A DNA stretch of 64,000 bases, from NCBI GenBank assembly GCA_003254885.1, contig QANT01005818.1, positions 25,182 through 89,181 of the forward strand, written 5' to 3'. Position 1 is the stretch's first letter. Each line of letters opens with the position of its first letter. Positions 29,998 to 41,135 of the stretch are shown here, piece by piece. A program made the translations under genes and the position numbers. The notes beneath the pieces are model-generated. The model had not been told where the DNA came from and ran no database searches. It saw only the letters and a list, made by a program, of their open reading frames with translations. The DNA comes from Purshia tridentata. Lineage: Eukaryota > Streptophyta > Magnoliopsida > Rosales > Rosaceae.

Positions 29998-30640
29998 CAA
30001 ATGCCTTCAAATTACAAAAACATAATCATTATTATTACGATTTGCTTGATGTGCTTACATGAGGAGCAGATAAACATTCCTGGAAATCAAGTGACCAAAT
30101 AATCCTGGATCCAGATTTAAAAGAGAAAAGCAATAGAAGTCAATGAATCCATTAAAAAAGTGAAAAGAACAGAGTTTTAGATGAATTACTATAAACCCTT
30201 GGCCCAATTCAAGTTGTTTAGCCAGCATTCAAACAGAAATTACTTGATAGATCAGTCCAAATAAAGCCCTCGAAGAAAAGCATAAAAGCCCAATCAATTT
30301 TAACACCAAGCTATGAACCCAATTCAACTAGCTTCAATTCCAAGGGTTTATCATAAAATCATAATACAACAACACAAGGAAGAAAAAATGGCAATCTCAG
30401 ACCAAAAATTTAAGACAAACCAATCCACTTAAAACCCTAAAGGTCTCCGGCGTTTGGCGGTGCCATTGTTTCTATACCAAACATTCCCCAATAACACGAA
30501 TCGAAGAGAATAGGGATTTAGAACTCCAAATTCGTTGTAGCTGAATCTGACTTACCCGAGAAGAGTCCCTCTATGAGGTATGCAGTATGCTGATGCTGCA
30601 AAGCCCCAACTCAGAGTCGGATTTGGGACGAAGACTATGA
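29998..30640 (-). promoter_or_regulatory. MTB leader with probable 5' UTR intron
   Basis: On the minus strand a strong donor (CTTCTCGG|GTAAGTC) lies at about 30556. This suggests a short non-coding first exon (about 30556-30640) and a 5' UTR intron of about 0.5 kb ending just before the ATG exon. A telo-box (AAACCCTAA, 30432-30440 on the plus strand) lies inside that intron. The transcription start is not defined. Confidence 0.45.
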
Positions 30641-30659
30641 TACGTCGCTGGCGTAGTGT

Positions 30660-32320
30660 GAGTGGGCGATGGCATTAGACTCTGTAAGCCCTAAACTTCC
30701 CGTTCCACCGATACTTTTTACCACCCAATCGCTAGTGTCAAACAAAAATGGTAATTACTGGCCGAAAAGAAAACCGGTAATTAACAAACAAAAACGTGTT
30801 AATTTTCGTTCTTATTTCTATTTAGCTAATATTAAATTATTAATTACTATGGCTGCTAAGAGCCTAGCCTGCTATTGCATCGTTCGACTATCATCCAAAC
30901 GGACCAAACCTTCTTAAATATGCTTTAAGTATGTCATTAAAAAAATACATATATAGGCATTTTGTACTCTCTTTTTTATTTTTTTGGCCGGTGGCTTTTG
31001 GTACTTTAATCAATTGTATTGGTAATTTTTGAAATTAACTATGGCATAGTAAATATTATCTTTACCTTTTCAATTAGTCTAATCGAAGGATAGGATGACA
31101 ATGGTTAAAAGACCTAGATCCCACTATCTATTATCAAATATTATTGACGACTTTTTCTATAATGAAAGTGAAACATAAGGGAAACCATCTTTTTATTTCT
31201 ACAATTTATATTTCACTTTTCACATTTTGATGCCATTGTTAATCATTTTCTTGATTTATTATTGGCTATGTTTATTTAAATTTTTAATATCGTAACTATT
31301 TTTTTATTTTTGAAATAAAAGATTTAAACTTGTGACATTTTTATTTAAAAAGTGGACAAAATTATCATTAGAACAATCATTCTTTTTTTGTTAAGAGACC
31401 CATAGTTAGTTAATTACAAATGATATGTGATTGTTTTAACTTTCCACTTTCACGAGGGGGTAGTAAATTAATTAAGTAATTACCCAGTCTCATTTCATAT
31501 TATAAATAGTAGGCTTGGCACCATCGTTGTTTGTGAGACTCGTAGCATCACATTCACAGGTTCCAGGCCCCATCACAAGGGCCCAGAACTCCAATGACTC
31601 AACAACTCTTTGCCACCCTTTTTGTTGATCTTGCAACATCACAATCTTTACCTCTTTTTTATTTATGGTTTATTGGTGTTCAAAGCCCCATCCCAAGGGC
31701 TCATAACATTAGTCATAACTCCGATGACTCCTTTCCAAACTTTGCCACCCTTTTTGTTGGACGTGCAACATCACAATCTTTGTCTCCATCTGTTTTTTCT
31801 TTTTTGGTAATATGTTTTTTCTATAAGGTGTAAAATTTCAAAATTATTACAATTTCTTTGGACAATTGGACACCTCTAATAACACTCAAAAAAGTTCAAA
31901 TTAATGGTGGAGCAGCGCAGATACTAGAAATTAATGATTCACCAAATATAATTAATATCACAGACCTTGCTAATATATGCACCTTGGCTAAATTACAGTA
32001 CGCATAATTAGTCACATACTCAATCGAAGAAGAAGCAAGTCTTTTTCATTGCCAAACATATTAATGCATTAATTACAGTACGTACTACTCAAAATAACAC
32101 AACCCAAATCATGGATCAATATCCAAATTAAGGAAACATAAAAATTAAAAAAGCGAAGCACAAACTCACTCGATCCCTTTCACTACCATAGCATAGCATG
32201 CATGCATGATACAATTGGTTCGTACGTAGTTGTTGTGATTCCAGTAGTTATTAGTAACCCTCCATATATGAACTAAAATCACAGTCAACAAGCCAATTGG
32301 ATCAAATATTAATTAATCCA
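30660..32320. other. AT-rich spacer between MTB and the BAHD gene
   Basis: No protein or RNA gene is supported. The open frame at 30669-30917 starts inside the MTB upstream region and has no recognisable domain. One diverged tandem duplication is listed separately. Confidence 0.5.
31567..31782. repeat. Diverged two-copy tandem duplication
   Basis: Copy one (about 31567-31649) and copy two (about 31684-31782) share GCCCCATCnCAAGGGC, AACTCCnATGACTC, TTTGCCACCCTTTTTGTTG and GCAACATCACAATCTTT in the same order. Indels lie between the blocks. No coding function is evident. Confidence 0.75.
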
Positions 32321-34349
32321 TTAATCAATAAGCAGAAACTCCTGGTCTTTCTCCAACCTCTCCATTGCCCCAGCCTCCAAGCTAATCTCCACATCAATGC
32401 TCCTCCCACCTGCTTTCCCCTGATACAGATACACCATCCCATCAAACCGGTTATTCGACCCGCTTCGAACCCCCTCGGGTTTTCCCCACCCGAAATCCAC
32501 CTCGTAAACCTTGAACCTCGGCGAGCTCCCAACCGCCACGCAGTTCACTCCCGCGTCCTTGAACTCGAAAATCTTCGGCGCACTCTCCCACTCTTTGTTC
32601 CGCTGCTCGATCGCCGTCGCGTTGTGCGCTTCGATCGCTTTCTGGATTGTCAATGCTCCGAATTCCGGCGGGTTCGCCGACAGCAACCCGGCCGCGGTGA
32701 CCGTGAATATGGCCTGGATCAGGTTCCCGAAGTAGCTGTCGGGCATGGGCGGGTCGACCCGTTTTCGGCAGTCGGCGAATACGGTGAACACCGTGTAGTC
32801 CTCGGGTTTCAGGTTGCGGGCTTTCGTGACGTGGCGCCAGATGTGGACGGAGAGCGATTGGAATGTGGAGAATGGTTTTGAGCCGTCGGATGGGGGGTTT
32901 GCATTGACCGTTGACTTGATCTTATCGATGGCGGATTCGGAGAACTTGAAGAGCCGCTCTCTTAGGTTTGGGTCCGCTTTGGTGGTGCCTGCATCGCCGT
33001 TGGCTGGGGGCAGAGAGAGATCGAGCTTCACGCGCGTGTTTCGGGCCTGGGTGCGGTCCAGGAAGGGTGGGGTCGAAATGGATTTGGACCCGTTGCAGAT
33101 CTCAGCCCACGAGCTCATGAAGTGCCACGTAGATGTGCCGTCTAGGATCGCATGGTTGAAGGCGCACCCTATTGCCAACCCATCTTTCAGCTTGGTTAAC
33201 TGTAGGGCCCCACAAATAAAAGGTTATGATGCTTATAAAGTTATTATAGATTTAAGTGATGAAAAATTGAAAATGCAAGTGACTCATCACTCATGGTTGC
33301 ATATTCTTTTGCTGAATATGTCAACTCAACTACACGTTGATCGATGTCCTATAATAAGAGCTCTCAATGCATTAATTAACTTACCTACTTTTATGATTTA
33401 TACTGCTACATATAACATATCTCACAATTGTGAATTTGTGAGATAAATAAATGACGCCTACTTATACAATTGATTTAATTAACGATGCAGCCAAAATCTA
33501 TTTGACAGAAAATAAAGTGTAGTGTAACTGTGTAAGAAACAAAATAAGAGAGAAGATAATGGGGGCATGATGTTGAATCAATATTCATCAACTGCAATCT
33601 AATCCAGTCACAAATTGGGCATTTACAAGTAATAAATGGGAGCAATTTCACTATGAAACAGGGCATACATGAGAGACAGAGACCCCCCAAGCATTTCTCT
33701 CCAAATGAATACAACATTTCATGTCACATACAAATTTACAAATGCATGTGATTTATATCTCATAGAAATCCATTCATGCATATGTTGCATGATAAAACAA
33801 TATTAACATGAAAAAATATTACTAAACGTAAAACCAAGTAAAATTAACATTGGTGCATTGAAATCAGAGTAAAAACAGTGTTAATTTATATACCTGCACT
33901 GACAGCAAAGGCCTGTGAATGCCCTCCATGTTCAAGATCCCATTATAAGGTATGAACTCCTTCAAAGCAGTGGTGCCTTCCTCAACTGCCAGATCAGCTA
34001 TGCTGATCTCCTCTGCTACTCCCTCTACCACTTCCACACCCTCCACCTCATCATCACCATACTCTACTCTAAACACCCCCTCCTCATCTTTCCCAAGCTT
34101 CCCAGCCAGCTGATAAAACTCCACCAGAACCCCTTCCAGACCCTCTTTCAACTTCTTCACCATTTCCTCAAACTCACCCCCCTTGTAGAAAAGCAGCTTC
34201 TGGTTGTAGTAAAAAGCCAGATATGGGAGGTCAAATGTGACCAATTGACATTGTTTCTTACCCACCTTCTTGTTGGGCTTCACATGGGTTTTGTTAGTGA
34301 GTTTCACCTTCAAGACTTCCTCCTCCTTTTTCCCTACTTGGGCTGCCAT
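32321..34349 (-). CDS. DCR: BAHD acyltransferase, DCR-like
   Basis: Two exons (34349-33894 and 33199-32321) joined in phase give 444 aa, the usual BAHD size. The catalytic HxxxD motif is HAILDG (H168, D172) just after the splice junction, and the structural motif DFGWG is at 387-391. Other segments fit the family: QCQLVTFDLPYLAFYYNQKL, FYQLAGKLGKDEEGVFRVEY and DGTSTWHFMSSWAEI. These resemble Arabidopsis DCR (DEFECTIVE IN CUTICULAR RIDGES), a cytosolic acyl-CoA-dependent acyltransferase needed for hydroxylated cutin monomers and an intact cuticle. The DCR assignment rests on recalled similarity; another BAHD of the same clade is the alternative. The single intron close to the HxxxD motif is common in BAHD genes. 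Exon 2 is markedly GC-rich compared with its surroundings. Confidence 0.75.
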
Positions 34350-34431
34350 GGTTGATGATCAAAATCTGACCACAGAGAGAAGGCTAGGTTTGAAGGAGGA
34401 ATAAGGCACATAAAAGTGTGAGTGAGGGGGA

Positions 34432-34433
<2 letters not shown>

Positions 34434-34463
<30 letters not shown>
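34434..34463. repeat. TA microsatellite upstream of the BAHD gene
   Basis: A perfect TA run of about 14 units lies about 90 bases upstream of the BAHD ATG on the minus strand. It could overlap or act as the TATA region; that is inference. Confidence 0.85.
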
Positions 34464-34465
<2 letters not shown>

Positions 34466-36500
34466 GAGGGTTTAGAGCAGAGATACTTATGAAACTAGTT
34501 GGGTGTGTAGTTGGGGGTGCAATTATGGTATTCACGGTAGAGGTTGGAACCCATAATAAATGTTTCTTTATCACTCTGTGAATGTTGAATTATGTGGAGC
34601 CGTGGAGGTTGTGTAATAATCCACTTACACTTAAACCATAAATTACCTCCAAGTTTGTGTTCTGGTTAATTATAAACCCAGCCTTGCATAGTATAAAAAT
34701 ACATGTTACTTACATTACATGCGCAATCATCGCAAAGTCAATATATACACATCAATATGTACACACCAATGATCTACTAAAGAGTTTCTCCAAAAAACAA
34801 AAAAAAAATCCATTAGAAAGTTTTGGGAAGGTTGCTTTCTATTATTTCTCACCCAAGTCAATGACAAGGGTGTACAAGCTGAAAAAATTAGTTGGACCTA
34901 TTTATGAAAGGGAGCCACCTTTAACCCTTTGAGGCTCTTCCAAACTCTGTACTCTACTACCTTAAATTTAAGAGCATCTACAAGTCTCAAGTCTAGAACC
35001 ACAGAGGGTCTGTGAGTCTGGGACCAACAACCATGCATACCTACGCAAAAAGCATATGAAACAATAAAGAAGACTTTGATGAATTTGTTGGGATTGTTGA
35101 GATCTATGTAGACCATTAATTTGCAAGTCCTTCACTGGGTTGAAGAAGTAGTCCAAAGCTTTTCTGGCAAACTTAATTGCCTCTGAACTGAACAGTCCCA
35201 CTCTGGCACTCTCCCTTCACTTCGCATAAGTAAAAACCAGATAGCACGTACGAAGGTGCTAAACCATGTGACACCTGCCACAATGTAATAAAGTCTTTTA
35301 TATGAAGTCAAGGCACGCAAAGCTATATATGGCTTTGCAATTCTTTGATAAGCATGAGTAGACCGTCATTCGATTAAGGTCTGTTTGATTCGCGAAATGG
35401 ATTGTTTAGAAATGTTATATTCTATTATAATGTTTGGAAATGAGGATAGAATGAATAACTCACGTTACAATGTTTAGAAATAAAACTCACTAAACTCCCC
35501 AAGTGGCGTGTTTAATATATAGCTAAAGCTATCTTCCTCCGTCTTATTTAGGTTAGTTTATTTTATTTTATTTGTGATTAATCATCATAAATTTTAAACT
35601 CAAAATATACTTTGCTAAAGAGAAATTAAATGTACTAAATGCTAAGTTTAGCAGTGTTGATACTAATAATCATAATGCACAAAAGTATATGCAAATTAAG
35701 ACACGTATCAATCCTATACTTGGTATATAACCTTACTTTAATTCCTCGATTAGACATTATTAATTAAGTTTAATGTATGAGTCGTATCTATTATGTAAAG
35801 TGGTCCCCTTTATATTGCAGTCGAACTTTTACTTTGGAAGCAGTAGGACAGAGGATTTCAATGAGCAATTAATATGCAATTTAAGAACCAGTATATATAT
35901 CAGACCAAGAAATAAAATGGAACAGACATATTAGGTCAGAGTCTTCAAAGCTAGCTAGGATTCCGAAATGAATGGTCCAACATTTTGTCGATGATGAGAA
36001 CAAAATCAAATATTGAGACATTTTGATCACTTCCCCTCATCCACCTTTTCCTCGCATTGTATTACATATAGCAAACTTGCTTCACTTTATTTTTCAAGAA
36101 TTTGAATATACTGTTTGTTTTTTTAATACTTTTTTTTTACTTAACCTTAATTATATCCGCCGGTATGTACAGTCTAATTAACCTATAGTTAACAGTAAGT
36201 AGCTCATCATGAAATTGATAAAGACTTATTTTCCATAAATTTATGAGTGCAAGAAGTGTTAGTTGGCAATTTGGCATTGAATGGCCGCCAGCTAGTCAAA
36301 AAAGAGGACCAAAACGTGCTTGAATACAATGAATAGCCATGTTACTCTTACAACCCGGCCGTAGCTAGGAGGACCCATATGGGTTTGTCCATTTTTTTGT
36401 TTTAAGAAAAGAAATATGACAATTGGCAATTACTATTTTGACAGTGTATTGTTGGGTCTTAATTGGTAGTTAATTACTTTTTGCTAATGTATTGTGGGTC
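34464..36500. other. Spacer between BAHD and UPF0496 genes
   Basis: AT-rich DNA. Overlapping minus-strand open frames at 34898-35320 show no recognisable domain and are not called as genes. Short palindromic ATATAT motifs occur, for example at 35892-35901. Confidence 0.4.
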
Positions 36501-36507
36501 TTAAATC

Positions 36508-37802
36508 TTAATGGGTGGTTTGACCCGGGTCCAGAATCTCTTTCACTACAAGATTTCTGGCCCTATTAATGGTCATGAAACACAAATACAAATGCTCCTC
36601 TAGCTCATCAAGCTGCTGCCTAAAGCTACAGTCATTTTTCTTCAGCTGGCGCGCCACTTCACCACTGGCTTGGACCCAGTCATCATCTCCACGCGCCATC
36701 CAAAACTGAACCGTTCCATGCATATGCTCGAGCTCATCATTTAGCCGAGCCACGAGCCGACTCACCGTCTCCAAATCCCTAATTAGTATATAAGTGCCTT
36801 TGGTGGCCGCGTCAAGCTGAGCTGTCATCCTAGCTAGCCTCCTCCACGAAGCCAAGTCAAGCGAAACCGCTATGAAAGCCGGAATAGCTACAAATAGTGC
36901 AAGAGCATGTGTGACAACAAGTACGCTTATTGAAGCCGTTAGAGCCACCAAAAAAATAGCCGAGCCAGTTCGGAATTTGTTTACAAGCCTAAGCTTGGCT
37001 CGGGTCTCGTTGCGGGTTGACTGAAGCCGTTTTAGCAATTTGGAGCATCCGGCTTGAGTGGGTTCAATGTGAATTGGAGATAAAGAAGTAGTCAATTTGG
37101 TTAGATGGGTTAGTGTTGTGGGAGTGGGACAACGGTTAAGAGGTTGAAGAGCAGTTTTGATAGAGCGGTATTTGACACGTGTACGGTCAATATCTTTTAG
37201 TAGTTGGCCACATAGGATGGAAGCATCTGCGGTTTGGGTGAAATAGTCGGATAAAAGTATGTGGTACATGGGTTGGTTGCGGGTCATTATTAAGATCCGA
37301 GTGATTTTGGATTGATCCGGATCCAAAAGATGCTCTGCGAAAAGCCGATAGGATGGAAGCCGAGCTGCAGTAGTGGACTCTACTGGAATACGCTTGGTCT
37401 TGGTAGAATCTTTATCGGATAATGAGACGACACGTGTCCAAAAGTCGAGGTAGGATTCGGTGCGGAAGGCATTGGCATATTCTTCTGTGACGTCCACACC
37501 CATTGAAGCGTTTGGTGCAGTGGGCCTGAATGCTGCATCAACATAATAAACGAATTATTAGTAGTTTCAGGCCTTTCAGCCCACCTCACAAAAAAACAAA
37601 TGTGAACCTCGAAACAAATTAAAATTTATGATTCGGTCCAAAACAAAAACTGAAATTTAGGACCAGCTAGCAAAGAACATTAATTATTTTACGTATTATG
37701 CACAGAGTAAAATAGGGGTTTGAACTAAGAAGCATATAATTGCATACGTTTACCAGAGCATGAAATAAATTTTCGGATGCGTGCACTAATTCGTTTACCC
37801 AT
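36508..37802 (-). CDS. UPF0496 (DUF677) family protein
   Basis: A short first exon (37802-37754, MGKRISARIRKFISCS) splices in phase to a long exon (37532-36508), giving 357 aa. The internal ATG at 37503 would lose about 27 residues, so the two-exon model is preferred. The protein has helical regions flanking a hydrophobic pair at about residues 205-245 (SAIFLVALTASISVLVVTHA then LALFVAIPAFIAVSLDLASW). A region with likely coiled coil follows (LIRDLETVSRLVARLNDELE). YANAFRTESYLDFWTRV near the start is typical of this plant family, whose members resemble At3g19330. The biochemical function of the family is unknown to me; a membrane-linked scaffold is only a guess. A possible 5' UTR intron has its donor near 37945. 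Confidence 0.8.
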
Positions 37803-37809
37803 TCTGCCT

Positions 37810-38885
37810 TGTCAAATTTGGGAATCTGAATACTGCAAGAATGCTTGGAACATAATGATTGGAAACAAAAAACTCAGAGAACAAAATTTAATTATAGCGA
37901 TAAAAAGAGAATTAAGAAAATGGCATGGATGAGGTGAATACCAACCTGTACAAGGAGTAAAGGGGTTGAAGAGAGCACAATGGTTTGCCTGAATGGTTGT
38001 TATAGTGAAGAAATAGAATTAAAAGAGATACAATGAAGGACAGGGCCTTTATAGAATCAGGCCAAACATTTCCTTTTGGTCTTGCTTCTAAGAAAGAACA
38101 GATATTTGTAGTGCACGTGAAGGCTTATAATTAAATTGATTGGAAGCTTAGCAAGAACTAAATTCAAACAAGTCTTTTAAGCAGGCATTTCACAGCATTT
38201 CTTATTATTTTTAAAATAAGTTGCAGGACAATAATATATATATATTATTATTATTATATGTGGAATGCCAGTTTTAGCGTGTTGGCAATTTGGCTTCACA
38301 CAGAATAAACGTACAAACGTGGGAGTTGCAACTTACAACTTTGACAAAATTAAGGATTCTCATGCGTTATTCTCACCATCACTTTTGCGTATTCTTTAAT
38401 CGATAAATCCCTATGTGTTTTGCTTTCCTAGAGTTGGTGCAGCACATTTATTTATTGTGAGAGAATGTGACTCATAGAGTTGAAAAAATTGGAAAACAAG
38501 AACAAATTGAGTTGTATTAATTTATTGTATATTGTATTATCAATAATTAAATGAGGCAGGCAGGCTTTCTTTTTCTTCTGTTTGGTGCCTGCACTGCACG
38601 CACATCACCTTATCCTATCACACACTTTTTTTTTTTGGCCAAGAATCCTATTACACACTTTAACGAATAATAACGCACGCTCACAATCGGACGGCATTCA
38701 TGTCACATTCAAATTAATTCAAGCTAATCATCATTTCATTTGATTCTCATTTCACTTTTCAATGTAAATTGTAAACAAACAAACACAAATTAATTAAAAG
38801 TTTTAAAACTTAAAAGCATGGTCCATGCATGCAACCCACGTCACAATCAGCAATAGGGTCTCCCTCTCACGGAACGGACTAAATG
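37810..38885. other. Spacer between UPF0496 and SRC2-like genes
   Basis: AT-rich DNA containing a short (TA)n and ATT run near 38231-38255. It includes the UPF0496 upstream region and the 3' end of the SRC2-like gene. No other gene is supported. Confidence 0.5.
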
Positions 38886-38891
38886 AACACT

Positions 38892-39743
38892 CTAGAAGTC
38901 GTCGTCATCATCATCATACCCAACATCATCCTCCACTCTCTCCGCCACATCATCAGCGATCTTGTCCTCCACGTAATCAAATCCCTCCGCCAATGCCAGC
39001 CCACCCAATGCCCCCGCCACCGCGCCCACAGCCAATCCCGTCCCCATCCCACCAAATTTGCTCTTCTTTTTCTCCTCCTGCTGCCTGTACCCCACCTCAC
39101 CATAAGCCGGCTGAGTCGCCTGACCGTAACTTGGCTGAGGAGCCTGACCGTAAGGCGCAGTATTGTACGCACTGTAGGGGTACCCAGCACGCGGCGGTGG
39201 GGCCGCGTAGTAAGGATCCCGCGCTGGTGCACCGTACGGCGCACCATAGGGCGGCGGTGGAGCTGGATAATCCCGTGACCCAGCTGGTGGGACCCCATAA
39301 GGAGGCGCGTAATACGGCTCCGGCGCACGATAGCGCGGCTCTTTAATCGTCACCTTAACGTCAACTTTTCCCTGGGGCCTACCAGATGGCCTTTTGAGCT
39401 GCAGAGTGCGGGTGGCGCGCTCGTCGTAGCCCACTTCATCGATGACCTCTCGGAGCCGGAGCCGGGCCGACCCGATCAGCGGCTTGGTGTCGGGCTCGGA
39501 TCCCGAGTGCACGACGTCGATGTAGAGCGTGGTATCATCTTCGACCGGACCTGGCAAGGGGATGGTGAGGGTATCGTCCCAGAAAGGACACGTGTCGCCT
39601 TCGTTATCGACCCTGGTAGAGCACTTGTTCTGGGGGTCCACCCAAACGACTGCGTATGGCTTCAGCGGGCCGTGTCGCCAGTTGACGTTCTTGAGGTCTC
39701 GGGCGGAGGAGAGCTTCACTTGGACTTCGTGGCCGGACGCCAT
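38892..39743 (-). CDS. SRC2: SRC2-like C2 domain protein
   Basis: A single exon of 283 aa starts at the ATG at 39743 (GCC context). A TTG-initiated extension upstream has no ATG and is rejected. Residues about 1-130 form a C2 domain ([59 protein letters not shown]). A Pro/Tyr/Ala-rich linker with [12 protein letters not shown]-type repeats follows. Next is a Gly/Ala-rich hydrophobic stretch ([20 protein letters not shown]) like a glycine-zipper membrane segment, then an acidic tail DDDDDDF. This order is that of SRC2 (soybean gene regulated by cold 2). Arabidopsis SRC2 binds and traffics at the ER and vacuole and can promote RBOHF oxidase activity; that is family knowledge. High GC content sets it apart from the spacers around it. 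Confidence 0.8.
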   Translation of the reverse strand: MASGHEVQVKLSSARDLKNVNWRHGPLKPYAVVWVDPQNKCSTRVDNEGDTCPFWDDTLTIPLPGPVEDDTTLYIDVVHSGSEPDTKPLIGSARLRLREVIDEVGYDERATRTLQLKRPSGRPQGKVDVKVTIKEPRYRAPEPYYAPPYGVPPAGSRDYPAPPPPYGAPYGAPARDPYYAAPPPRAGYPYSAYNTAPYGQAPQPSYGQATQPAYGEVGYRQQEEKKKSKFGGMGTGLAVGAVAGALGGLALAEGFDYVEDKIADDVAERVEDDVGYDDDDDDF

Positions 39744-39749
39744 GGTCGA

Positions 39750-40780
39750 GTCAAGGGACGAGTGCAACAACCAACGAGTTGTCAAGTGTTTGTTTGGGTG
39801 CTTAATCGAGATTGCGACTCGGAGTGGGGATTTCGTAATATTTATAGGTCCAAGGAAGGGAATCTGGTTGAAAGGAAAGTACGATGTTGCCGTAGCTGAT
39901 GGTTTAAGTATGTGTTAGGTGGAGGGATATTTTAGTAAAATGGGAAGTGAGGATAGGTTAAGTGCTTAACTAGGGAAGAATATAACTAGGGAATTGCATG
40001 GTTAGCTTAGGCAGTAAGCTTAATAAATTAATAAGCATATCTGAGGGTGGTTTTTTGTATTGCTAAGAATATCCGAGGTGGTTTCATTTGGATGTTGGAC
40101 ATGCCTTCCTCGGCTCACAAGTTAGAGTTGACTGATACTTTGGTGGTTTGGATGCTTCATAAAGTCAAAGAAAATGAAACTCTCCTTTTTTTATCCTGTA
40201 TTTGAATTCAAATCTGGCTTCATTTAAACAAAATCTAACTACTCATCAATCATTAATTCATCATGAAGAAATTATTGCTTAAATCCGGTTCAAGTGATCA
40301 AGATTGCAAAAAGAAAATCTACCACCCAAAATAGATTTTCATTTGTTTAAATCAAGGAATTTCAATGAAAATTTTCATAATTTTTAGCCAACGAAATTTC
40401 TTCCAAATATGAAATTTAATTTTTTGCATCCAATAAATAGTAAAATAAAAAGAAAAAATAATAATTTGGCACATCAATTTCATTGATTGATACATGCCAT
40501 ATGATAAGTGTGCCATATAATTAATTTAGACCCTATGTTTTAACAAAAATGTATCTAATTTGTAGTCTAAATTGTCATTTGATTGTTTGTTAGAGAATAA
40601 ATTTGGTAACAAAAAAATAAGTTCACATTCTTTTATTTGATTTGATCGTAACATGGTAAATTAATTCACATATTATAATATTGGTGGATATTAGTGATAT
40701 TATATTCTTAAGGTACAAACTCAGTTGTTATCTATATCATAACATGTAAATTAATTACAGCTTGTGATGGTGTTGATTAA
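39750..40780. other. Divergent intergenic region
   Basis: The SRC2-like gene and fibrillarin are transcribed away from each other here. No further gene is supported; the sequence becomes very AT-rich from 40180. Confidence 0.5.
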
Positions 40781-40784
40781 GACC

Positions 40785-41021
40785 TGGGCTTTAAGTCTAA
40801 ATTTTGGTCTTTGGGCTGGTCTTTGGACAGTTGGGCTACAAATAACGTGTTGAGTAAAGAAACACAAATTGGGTAAAACCAAAAGTGGAAAATCCATTAT
40901 ACCAAAAATAAAACTTAAGGCCCATGGGTTATCACCTCAGTTACGGCAGTTACTTACTGCGATGTAACTATTACTACACGCAGTCAATTTGGACGGTGAC
41001 ATCAAAAACCCTAAACCCTAA
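40785..41021 (+). promoter_or_regulatory. Fibrillarin promoter: site II elements and double telo-box
   Basis: Four site II-type motifs precede the gene: TGGGCT at 40785-40790, 40812-40817 and 40832-40837, and GGCCCA (TGGGCC on the other strand) at 40919-40924. An overlapping pair of telo-boxes, AAACCCTAAACCCTAA, follows at 41006-41021, about 115 bases before the ATG. Site II plus telo-box is the known signature of plant ribosome-biogenesis and ribosomal protein promoters (TCP factors and telo-box binders). Its presence fits co-regulation of fibrillarin with that set. Confidence 0.8.
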
Positions 41022-41135
41022 AATCCACCTTATAAGGACACTCGGACTAATCGTAGTCTCACTGCGCCACTCTCTTTCTGATAACCCTAGCAAATAGCAA
41101 AGCCGTTCTCTCACTAGCTCTCTACACTAGAAGAT

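Noticed and set aside
32297-32881. Plus-strand frames over the BAHD second exon
   Set aside because: They are antisense reads of a GC-rich coding exon with clear BAHD motifs on the minus strand.
34898-35320. Overlapping minus-strand frames in the BAHD-UPF0496 spacer
   Set aside because: They show no domain, no clear splice structure and mutually overlapping frames; treated as chance or unrecognisable remnants.
37380-37589. Alternative start frames at the UPF0496 gene
   Set aside because: The phase-compatible short exon at 37802-37754 gives a longer coherent N-terminus and proper splice sites.
38825-39346. Plus-strand His/Pro-rich and related frames at 38.8-39.4 kb
   Set aside because: They are antisense shadows of the Pro/Tyr-rich part of the SRC2-like gene.
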